Shown here piece by piece: positions 1 through 8,742 of a stretch of 19,203 bases of DNA; the stretch's first letter is position 1, and every line of letters starts with the position of its first letter. The position numbers and the translations under genes are program-made. The notes beneath the pieces were generated by a model. The model made no database searches and was not told where the DNA came from. It worked only from the letters and a program-made list of their open reading frames with translations. Source of the stretch: Obelidium mucronatum (Eukaryota; Chytridiomycota; Chytridiomycetes; Chytridiales; Chytriomycetaceae); the NCBI GenBank assembly GCA_025765595.1, contig JAIVFH010000455.1, positions 1-19,203 on the forward strand, written 5' to 3'.

Positions 1-1731
1 AGCCATCGAGAGCTCCCGCTACACGTGGACAAGAACCACTCTCTTCTGGGTATCCTTCGTCGCTCTGTTTGTATACCAATGGATTCCCCAAATGTTTGCC
101 CCAGCCTTGCAAGCCATTGCTATTGCTTGTGTGTTTGCTGGACGCGGGAGCGGAAAGCCTGGAGTCATGACTGAGTTCAATGCGATTGCCGCGTCCGTTT
201 CCAACGGTTCTGGTCTGTTTGGACTGACTTTCGACTGGACCAATTGGATCCCTCAACTTTGCACAGCCTTTGTACGCCAACTTGATGAATGCCGCCGGAA
301 CATTGCGTTCCTGTGGATTGCGACGCCATTGGCCTACCAACTCGACATGTTTGGACTCACCAAGATCTTCCGTCTCGATTACTACTCTTACAGCCCCTTG
401 AACCCGGTGACAAACACCCGCCGTGTTGTTTGTCGGAAACCCAAACAGTACCAAGGCTCTTGGGTCCCGCGTGTCTCCACGCTACTTCTACGACAAGACT
501 CAGAACTACAACATCAACATGACTGCCTATGAAAATGTCGCGCCCGTGCACCTTAGTGCCAACTTTATTCTCTGTTACGCGTCTTCCTTCTTGACCATTA
601 CTGCTGCCGCCTCCCACGTTGCTCTCTGGTACGGAAAGGACATCTACCGCCAAGCCATGAACGCAATTCAAGCAGGTTCGTGATGAAGTGGACGGTCTGG
701 ACAAGCACGTCAAGATGATGGAAGCGTACCCCGACGTGCCCGACTGGTTCTACCTGATCTTCATGGGTGTGTGCACAGCTGGGGCACTTTTGATTTCTCT
801 GTTCACGCCGTTCAACATGCCATGGTGGGGAATCTTCTTGAACATCTTGCTTGTCGGTGTCTTTGTTGTTCCTTATGGCGCCATTCAAGCCATCACGGGG
901 GTGGGCATGTACTTGAACGTTGTTTCTCAGTTTGTGATTGGATTGCTGGTTCCCGGACAAACCGTTGCTGTGATGGCCTTCAAGTCGTGGGGAACCAACA
1001 ACTTGATCCAGGCGTTTGCGCTGTCTTCTGACATGAAGTTGGGACAATACCTGCACATTCCCCCATATGCTTTGATTACCGCTCAGTTTGTGGCTACTTT
1101 CATCAACTCTCTTGTGGCTACAGCGGCTTGTTGGTACATGATGTTCAACACTGGCGACTTGCTTGGATCCACCGGTTGGGCCTTCAACATGTACCAAGTG
1201 TTCTACAACGCCGGTGGTATCTGGGGAGCGATTGGGCCACAGCGATTCTTTGGTATTGGGTCCATCCACGGAACACTGATGTGGTGTTTCCTCATCGGAG
1301 CACTCTGCCCCCTTGTTCCATGGCTCGCCAACAAGTACGTCGTCAAGAGCAGATACTGGGCCATGTTCAACTTTGCCATCTTCTTCCAGTTTGCTGGGCC
1401 ACAAAGTAACCAAGTTTACATTGTGATGCCAGTCCTTTGTGCCGTGTTTGCACAGGTTTACTTGTTCAACCGCAACAAGGAGTTTTACCAGAAATACCTC
1501 TATGTGATGGGAGCTGCCTTTGATGCCGCGGCGGGAATTGTGTCTCTTGTCATTTCCATGTTCTCTGTTGCCGGTATTGCTTACAGCGGGTACTGGGCCT
1601 TGAATCCAAACACCGACAACGTGCCATTGGATTACTACTGCTACCCAGGAGCTGACTACAACGACTGGAGCTGTGAGTACTACCTCAACATGGGTGAAAA
1701 CGTAACTGCCTCTGGCCAATCGTGTGTTTAA
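1..1731 (+). CDS. Oligopeptide transporter (OPT family), copy 1, 5-prime truncated, with indels
   Basis: This is the last exon of an OPT-family transporter. The family consists of polytopic membrane proteins that take up small peptides, by proton coupling in characterised members. The window starts inside the exon, so exons 1-2, the NPGPF signature and the first membrane segments are missing. From about 667 to the stop at 1729-1731 the sequence equals copy 2 at an offset of 3,447 bp, and it encodes the hydrophobic C-terminal half including KLGQYLHIPP. Against copy 2 the first part lacks two bases near 243 and one near 300, has an extra C near 418-420 and an extra A near 665, and has A to C at 360 (Asn to Thr). 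The reading frame is therefore broken, then restored from about 667. Either a decayed copy or, more likely, poor consensus at a contig end. The family call is secure; functional status is not. Confidence 0.85.
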
Positions 1732-1926
1732 TTTCATGTGGAATTGTTATTATGTTTCTATATTGTTTCCTTCTCCTTCTATAATGTGTTTGCGATCATG
1801 GTTGTAATGAAAGTGATTGTTGAAACCATGTTGATTTTTCATCATTTTTTTGTGTCTTTTTGTGCGCACATAGCACACCAAGAAACGCTGTTGATTACAC
1901 CATCGGGATTCGGCCACAACTTCTTT

Positions 1927-1940
1927 CATCTTCGAAGATG
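1927..1940. promoter_or_regulatory. 14-bp perfect palindrome in OPT spacer
   Basis: CATCTTCGAAGATG reads the same on both strands. It lies about 200 bp after the copy 1 stop and about 780 bp before the copy 2 start. A second copy sits at 5374-5387. Its role is unknown; a dimeric factor site or chance are both possible. Confidence 0.35.
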
Positions 1941-2328
1941 CGCAAGTTTTTTTGCTAAGGCCGATGCATCGTACGTTTCGGTCGACTCAATGGGACGCTT
2001 GCCCAGCAATCACATCACATTTCGTTCTGCTGACGGGTGAAAAAGGCGTTTGGCTGCGCACATGGACCTAATAGAAGCTGGTCGAACCACAGCAACTTAG
2101 TGTCGTTTTGGCGTCTCTTCAACTCGACGGTCGCAAACACGACAATCAGATACAAATCTATTTCAAAAACTAGTGCCTATATGCTGGAATGGGCATTAAA
2201 TATATCTCAAGTAGGAATTTGCTCTTGTGGCAACGCCACACCAAGTCGCTTATCAGCCACACTTGATAAAGAATGAATTCAATCCACGAATATGCTTTGA
2301 AAATTCCTGAACAAACATATAATAACTA

Positions 2329-2346
2329 CTTGTTCCATGGAACAAG
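2329..2346. promoter_or_regulatory. 18-bp perfect palindrome in OPT spacer
   Basis: CTTGTTCCATGGAACAAG is perfectly self-complementary with no spacer. It lies about 340 bp upstream of the TATA box of copy 2 and recurs at 5776-5793 upstream of copy 3. An exact 18-bp palindrome is unusual enough to suggest a site for a dimeric DNA-binding protein, but no specific factor is recognised. Confidence 0.45.
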
Positions 2347-2541
2347 CAAACATATTGATGGATGTCTCATGAGTTCATGTCTCACTCTTCGCCTTCTGGA
2401 ATTATTGAACTGCTAGTGATAGTATCCACCGTTTCCATGCGAATTACTCAAACATCTATCGCAGTCATGTACGACAGTAAAAATGTACCACCGCCAGAAC
2501 TTGCGAATCCCGTAGAATCACTACAGTAGTGGCGTCAAGAG

Positions 2542-2568
2542 GTTCAAACATACACAACGCGTTTGAAC
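2542..2568. promoter_or_regulatory. Inverted repeat GTTCAAAC / GTTTGAAC near OPT promoter
   Basis: The 8-bp arms at 2542-2549 and 2561-2568 are separated by 11 bp. The element lies about 100 bp upstream of the TATA box. A related CTTGAAC appears near 2628, and a smaller inverted repeat (CACTAC-A-GTAGTG) lies at 2519-2531. The position is consistent with an upstream activating element; this is inference. It repeats at 5989-6015. Confidence 0.35.
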
Positions 2569-2670
2569 TTGTTTTGTTTCAGTGAATTTTCATGAAATCT
2601 TAATATGACTGGAAATTTTCTTCGCGCTTGAACCTTGACAGTTTCATCACGTATGCGCCACCCCTCAGTG

Positions 2671-2678
2671 TATAAATA
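2671..2678 (+). promoter_or_regulatory. TATA box of OPT copy 2
   Basis: TATAAATA lies 49 bp before the start codon at 2720, in a setting expected for a strong fungal TATA promoter with a short leader. Confidence 0.65.
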
Positions 2679-2719
2679 GAGACATTTTTGACAGTTGCTC
2701 TCTCACACATTTCACTGCT

Positions 2720-5178
2720 ATGACTATCGTTGGTGAAAAGAAGATCGAGGACTTTGAAGACCGTCACCCTGACATCGATGAGGATGAGCTTGAAGCAATC
2801 AAGGAAGTCCAGGATCACATGTACGACTAATTCATAAAATTGATTTCCTCGTTGCTGATTCTTGATATTTCTTCATATTTCTTCAGTGAATTCATCGTTC
2901 CCCAAACGGACGATCCCAGCACACCTGCCTTTACTTTCCGCTCCGTGTTCCTGGGAACCATTTTCTGCGTTGTCCTGTCGTTCGCCAATACTTGTTTGTC
3001 TTTCCGTTCAGCTCCCTTCGGTATCCCTGCCGTCGCGGCAACTATCATTACCTACCCAATGGGTATCTTTATGGCCAAGGTTCTCCCAAGCGGATTCTTC
3101 AATCCTGGTCCATTCTCTATGAAGGAGCACGTCATCATCTGTAAGTTTTTTATGGTTATAACAATGGTTATTGACCACTCACCTGTTACCTTGCAGTTAT
3201 CATGGCTTCTTGCTCTGGTCAACCATATGGTATTGATAACGTGGTCGTTCAGATGCACCCAACGCTTATGGCCAACACGGATATTTCTTTCATGGCTGCG
3301 TTTGGATTCGTTCTTGTCACTCAATTCCTTGGTTACGGATTCGCCGGATTGACCCGCCGCTTCCTCGTTCGTCCAACGGCCATGTGGTGGCCAGGAAATA
3401 TCACCACAATTGCCATCTTCTCTTCCTTCCACAATGCAGACACCGGAGCCATCGAGAGCTCCCGCTACACGTGGACAAGAACCACTCTCTTCTGGGTATC
3501 CTTCGTCGCTCTGTTTGTATACCAATGGATTCCCCAAATGTTTGCCCCAGCCTTGCAAGCCATTGCTATTGCTTGTGTGTTTGCTGGACGCGGGAGCGGA
3601 AAGCCTGGAGTCATGACTGAGTTCAATGCGATTGCCGCGTCCGTTTCCAACGGTTCTGGTCTGTTTGGACTGACTTTCGACTGGACCAATATTGGATCCC
3701 TCAACTTTGCACAGCCTTTGTACGCCAACTTGATGAATGCCGCCGGAAACATTGCGTTCCTGTGGATTGCGACGCCATTGGCCTACCAACTCGACATGTT
3801 TGGACTCAACAAGATCTTCCGTCTCGATTACTACTCTTACAGCCCCTTGAACCCGGTGACAAACACCGCCGTGTTGTTTGTCGGAAACCCAAACAGTACC
3901 AAGGCTCTTGGGTCCCGCGTGTCTCCACGCTACTTCTACGACAAGACTCAGAACTACAACATCAACATGACTGCCTATGAAAATGTCGCGCCCGTGCACC
4001 TTAGTGCCAACTTTATTCTCTGTTACGCGTCTTCCTTCTTGACCATTACTGCTGCCGCCTCCCACGTTGCTCTCTGGTACGGAAAGGACATCTACCGCCA
4101 AGCCATGAACGCATTCAAGCAGGTTCGTGATGAAGTGGACGGTCTGGACAAGCACGTCAAGATGATGGAAGCGTACCCCGACGTGCCCGACTGGTTCTAC
4201 CTGATCTTCATGGGTGTGTGCACAGCTGGGGCACTTTTGATTTCTCTGTTCACGCCGTTCAACATGCCATGGTGGGGAATCTTCTTGAACATCTTGCTTG
4301 TCGGTGTCTTTGTTGTTCCTTATGGCGCCATTCAAGCCATCACGGGGGTGGGCATGTACTTGAACGTTGTTTCTCAGTTTGTGATTGGATTGCTGGTTCC
4401 CGGACAAACCGTTGCTGTGATGGCCTTCAAGTCGTGGGGAACCAACAACTTGATCCAGGCGTTTGCGCTGTCTTCTGACATGAAGTTGGGACAATACCTG
4501 CACATTCCCCCATATGCTTTGATTACCGCTCAGTTTGTGGCTACTTTCATCAACTCTCTTGTGGCTACAGCGGCTTGTTGGTACATGATGTTCAACACTG
4601 GCGACTTGCTTGGATCCACCGGTTGGGCCTTCAACATGTACCAAGTGTTCTACAACGCCGGTGGTATCTGGGGAGCGATTGGGCCACAGCGATTCTTTGG
4701 TATTGGGTCCATCCACGGAACACTGATGTGGTGTTTCCTCATCGGAGCACTCTGCCCCCTTGTTCCATGGCTCGCCAACAAGTACGTCGTCAAGAGCAGA
4801 TACTGGGCCATGTTCAACTTTGCCATCTTCTTCCAGTTTGCTGGGCCACAAAGTAACCAAGTTTACATTGTGATGCCAGTCCTTTGTGCCGTGTTTGCAC
4901 AGGTTTACTTGTTCAACCGCAACAAGGAGTTTTACCAGAAATACCTCTATGTGATGGGAGCTGCCTTTGATGCCGCGGCGGGAATTGTGTCTCTTGTCAT
5001 TTCCATGTTCTCTGTTGCCGGTATTGCTTACAGCGGGTACTGGGCCTTGAATCCAAACACCGACAACGTGCCATTGGATTACTACTGCTACCCAGGAGCT
5101 GACTACAACGACTGGAGCTGTGAGTACTACCTCAACATGGGTGAAAACGTAACTGCCTCTGGCCAATCGTGTGTTTAA
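2720..5178 (+). CDS. Oligopeptide transporter (OPT family), copy 2, complete
   Basis: Exons 2720-2820, 2887-3140 and 3197-5178 join to 779 codons including TAA, giving 778 aa. The introns are 66 bp (GTACGA...TTCAG, phase 2) and 56 bp (GTAAGT...TTGCAG, phase 1). The product is a polytopic plasma- or endomembrane transporter, expected to import short peptides with protons as characterised members do. The start is the first ATG after the TATA box. It opens an acidic cytosolic N-terminus followed by FIVPQTDDPS, typical of the family. The OPT signature FNPGPF...KEH falls at about residues 105-115, and a later KLGQYLHIPP matches the second family motif. Many hydrophobic segments fill the rest, and the length is normal for fungal OPTs. 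Both neighbours are copies of the same gene. The exact substrate is unknown. Confidence 0.95.
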
Positions 5179-6166
5179 TTTCATGTGGAATTGTTATTAT
5201 GTTTCTATATTGTTTCCTTCTCCTTCTATAATGTGTTTGCGATCATGGTTGTAATGAAAGTGATTGTTGAAACCATGTTGATTTTTCATCATTTTTTTGT
5301 GTCTTTTTGTGCGCACATAGCACACCAAGAAACGCTGTTGATTACACCATCGGGATTCGGCCACAACTTCTTTCATCTTCGAAGATGCGCAAGTTTTTTT
5401 GCTAAGGCCGATGCATCGTACGTTTCGGTCGACTCAATGGGACGCTTGCCCAGCAATCACATCACATTTCGTTCTGCTGACGGGTGAAAAAGGCGTTTGG
5501 CTGCGCACATGGACCTAATAGAAGCTGGTCGAACCACAGCAACTTAGTGTCGTTTTGGCGTCTCTTCAACTCGACGGTCGCAAACACGACAATCAGATAC
5601 AAATCTATTTCAAAAACTAGTGCCTATATGCTGGAATGGGCATTAAATATATCTCAAGTAGGAATTTGCTCTTGTGGCAACGCCACACCAAGTCGCTTAT
5701 CAGCCACACTTGATAAAGAATGAATTCAATCCACGAATATGCTTTGAAAATTCCTGAACAAACATATAATAACTACTTGTTCCATGGAACAAGCAAACAT
5801 ATTGATGGATGTCTCATGAGTTCATGTCTCACTCTTCGCCTTCTGGAATTATTGAACTGCTAGTGATAGTATCCACCGTTTCCATGCGAATTACTCAAAC
5901 ATCTATCGCAGTCATGTACGACAGTAAAAATGTACCACCGCCAGAACTTGCGAATCCCGTAGAATCACTACAGTAGTGGCGTCAAGAGGTTCAAACATAC
6001 ACAACGCGTTTGAACTTGTTTTGTTTCAGTGAATTTTCATGAAATCTTAATATGACTGGAAATTTTCTTCGCGCTTGAACCTTGACAGTTTCATCACGTA
6101 TGCGCCACCCCTCAGTGTATAAATAGAGACATTTTTGACAGTTGCTCTCTCACACATTTCACTGCT
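5179..6166. other. Spacer between OPT copies 2 and 3
   Basis: This is an unaltered repeat of 1732-2719, with the same palindromes (5374-5387, 5776-5793), the same inverted repeats (5966-5978, 5989-6015) and the TATA box at 6118-6125. No further gene is supported in it. Confidence 0.8.
6118..6125 (+). promoter_or_regulatory. TATA box of OPT copy 3
   Basis: TATAAATA lies 49 bp before the ATG at 6167. The context is identical to that of copy 2, so both copies should be expressed under the same control if functional. Confidence 0.65.
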
Positions 6167-8626
6167 ATGACTATCGTTGGTGAAAAGAAGATCGAGGACT
6201 TTGAAGACCGTCACCCTGACATCGATGAGGATGAGCTTGAAGCAATCAAGGAAGTCCAGGATCACATGTACGACTAATTCATAAAATTGATTTCCTCGTT
6301 GCTGATTCTTGATATTTCTTCATATTTCTTCAGTGAATTCATCGTTCCCCAAACGGACGATCCCAGCACACCTGCCTTTACTTTCCGCTCCGTGTTCCTG
6401 GGAACCATTTTCTGCGTTGTCCTGTCGTTCGCCAATACTTGTTTGTCTTTCCGTTCAGCTCCCTTCGGTATCCCTGCCGTCGCGGCAACTATCATTACCT
6501 ACCCAATGGGTATCTTTATGGCCAAGGTTCTCCCAAGCGGATTCTTCAATCCTGGTCCATTCTCTATGAAGGAGCACGTCATCATCTGTAAGTTTTTTAT
6601 GGTTATAACAATGGTTATTGACCACTCACCTGTTACCTTGCAGTTATCATGGCTTCTTGCTCTGGTCAACCATATGGTATTGATAACGTGGTCGTTCAGA
6701 TGCACCCAACGCTTATGGCCAACACGGATATTTCTTTCATGGCTGCGTTTGGATTCGTTCTTGTCACTCAATTCCTTGGTTACGGATTCGCCGGATTGAC
6801 CCGCCGCTTCCTCGTTCGTCCAACGGCCATGTGGTGGCCAGGAAATATCACCACAATTGCCATCTTCTCTTCCTTCCACAATGCAGACACCGGAGCCATC
6901 GAGAGCTCCCGCTACACGTGGACAAGAACCACTCTCTTCTGGGTATCCTTCGTCGCTCTGTTTGTATACCAATGGATTCCCCAAATGTTTGCCCCAGCCT
7001 TGCAAGCCATTGCTATTGCTTGTGTGTTTGCTGGACGCGGGAGCGGAAAGCCTGGAGTCATGACTGAGTTCAATGCGATTGCCGCGTCCGTTTCCAACGG
7101 TTCTGGTCTGTTTGGACTGACTTTCGACTGGACCAATATTGGATCCCTCAACTTTGCACAGCCTTTGTACGCCAACTTGATGAATGCCGCCGGAAACATT
7201 GCGTTCCTGTGGATTGCGACGCCATTGGCCTACCAACTCGACATGTTTGGACTCAACAAGATCTTCCGTCTCGATTACTACTCTTACAGCCCCTTGAACC
7301 CGGTGACAAACACCGCCGTGTTGTTTGTCGGAAACCCAAACAGTACCAAGGCTCTTGGGTCCCGCGTGTCTCCACGCTACTTCTACGACAAGACTCAGAA
7401 CTACAACATCAACATGACTGCCTATGAAAATGTCGCGCCCGTGCACCTTAGTGCCAACTTTATTCTCTGTTACGCGTCTTCCTTCTTGACCATTACTGCT
7501 GCCGCCTCCCACGTTGCTCTCTGGTACGGAAAGGACATCTACCGCCAAGCCATGAACGCATTCAAGCAGGTTCGTGATGAAGTGGACGGTCTGGACAAGC
7601 ACGTCAAGATGATGGAAGCGTACCCCGACGTGCCCGACTGGTTCTACCTGATCTTCATGGGTGTGTGCACAGCTGGGGCTCTCTTGATTTCCCTGTTTCA
7701 CGCCGTTCAACATGCCATGGTGGGGAATCTTCTTGAACATCTTGCTTGTCGGTGTCTTTGTTGTTCCTTATGGCGCTATCCAGGCCATCACGGGGGTGGG
7801 AATGTACTTGAACGTTGTGTCTCAGTTTGTGATTGGATTGCTGGTTCCCGGACAAACCGTTGCTGTGATGGCCTTCAAGTCGTGGGGAACCAACAATTTG
7901 ATCCAGGCGTTTGCGCTGTCTTCTGACATGAAGTTGGGGCAATACCTGCACATTCCTCCATACGCTTTGATTACCGCTCAGTTTGTGGCTACTTTCATCA
8001 ACTCTCTTGTGGCTACTGCGGCTTGTTGGTACATGATGTTCAACACTGGCGACTTGCTTGGATCCACTGGTTGGGCCTTCAACATGTACCAAGTGTTCTA
8101 CAACGCCGGTGGTATCTGGGGAGCGATTGGGCCACAGCGATTCTTTGGTATTGGGTCCATCCACGGAACACTGATGTGGTGTTTCCTCATCGGAGCACTC
8201 TGCCCCCTTGTTCCATGGCTCGCCAACAAGTACGTCGTCAAGAGCAGATACTGGGCCATGTTCAACTTTGCCATCTTCTTCCAGTTTGCCGGGCCACAAA
8301 GTAACCAAGTTTACATTGTGATGCCAGTGCTGTGTGCCGTGTTTGCACAGGTTTACTTGTTTAACCGCAACAAGGAGTTTTACCAGAAATACCTCTATGT
8401 GATGGGAGCTGCTTTTGATGCCGCGGCGGGAATTGTGTCTCTTGTCATTTCCATGTTCTCTGTTGCCGGTATTGCCTACAGCGGGTACTGGGCCTTGAAT
8501 CCAAACACCGACAACGTGCCATTGGATTACTACTGCTACCCTGGCGCTGACTACAACGACTGGAGCTGTGAGTACTACCTAAACATGGGTGAAAACGTAA
8601 CCGCCTCTGGCCAATCTTGTGTCTAA
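6167..8626 (+). CDS. Oligopeptide transporter (OPT family), copy 3, one-base frameshift
   Basis: Exons 6167-6267, 6334-6587 and 6644-8626 match copy 2, including both introns. One additional T in the run at 7696-7698 puts the frame out. Reading through, the sequence as given would end at 7926 after an unrelated tail. Ignoring that T, the protein is residue-for-residue the copy 2 transporter (778 aa). The part before about 7679 is nucleotide-identical to copy 2. The part after it differs at about 25 sites, all synonymous third positions (for example GCA to GCT at 7680 and CTC to CTA at 8581). Intact selection on the protein argues that the extra T is very recent or an error. An AATAAA at 8755-8760 could serve as its polyadenylation signal. 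Confidence 0.9.
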
Positions 8627-8723
8627 TTTCATGTGGAATTTGTTATTATGTTTCTATATTGTTTCCTTCTCCTTCTATATTATGTTTACGATCAGGGTTG
8701 TAATGAAATTGATTTGAAACGGC

Positions 8724-8729
8724 TTTATT
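8724..8729 (-). terminator. Polyadenylation signal of myosin 1
   Basis: On the minus strand AATAAA lies 13 bp after the myosin 1 stop codon (8743-8745). It supports that stop as a real gene end rather than a break. It lies in the ~116-bp gap between the convergent stops of OPT copy 3 and this gene. Confidence 0.5.
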
Positions 8730-8742
8730 TGGTTTCTTCGAA

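Larger units (their letters stand above)
1732..2719. other. Spacer between OPT copies 1 and 2
   Basis: This 988-bp stretch holds the 3-prime flank of copy 1 and the promoter of copy 2. Short open frames at 1738-2040 and 2037-2276 have no recognisable protein character and are not called. Visible structure consists of perfect palindromes at 1861-1870, 1927-1940 and 2329-2346, short inverted repeats at 2226-2240, 2519-2531 and 2542-2568, and a TATA box at 2671. No AATAAA signal was seen after the copy 1 stop. The whole spacer recurs unchanged at 5179-6166. Confidence 0.8.
1..8725 (+). repeat. Tandem array of three OPT gene units, period 3,447 bp
   Basis: Everything from about 667 to 4231 reappears without a visible difference 3,447 bp downstream, covering coding sequence, both introns, promoter and spacer. 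Equivalent landmarks are the start codons at 2720 and 6167, TATA boxes at 2671 and 6118, and stops at 1731 and 5178. The third unit follows the same spacing until about 7679, then shows synonymous divergence. Its stop lies one base late (8626) because of a single inserted T. Resemblance to the downstream flank of copies 1 and 2 fades about 90-100 bp after the third stop. The true copy number cannot be known because the window begins inside a unit. Confidence 0.95.

Noticed and set aside
1738..2276. Two short open frames in the OPT spacer (100 and 79 codons)
   Set aside because: They have no conserved motif and lie in 3-prime flank and promoter sequence. Their repetition at 5185-5723 only reflects the tandem array.
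2600..2818. Minus-strand open frame across the OPT promoter and exon 1
   Set aside because: It is antisense to the TATA box and the acidic N-terminus of the transporter, with no independent support.
3052..5184. A 710-codon open frame antisense to OPT copy 2
   Set aside because: It has no recognisable protein features and is explained by codon choice in the sense gene. In copy 3 the silent change CTC to CTA at 8579-8581 puts a stop (TAG) in this antisense frame, so it is not under selection.
1..8626. Transposon or viral origin for the 3,447-bp repeat unit
   Set aside because: No transposase, reverse transcriptase or terminal inverted repeats were found. The unit holds just one cellular transporter gene and its spacer.
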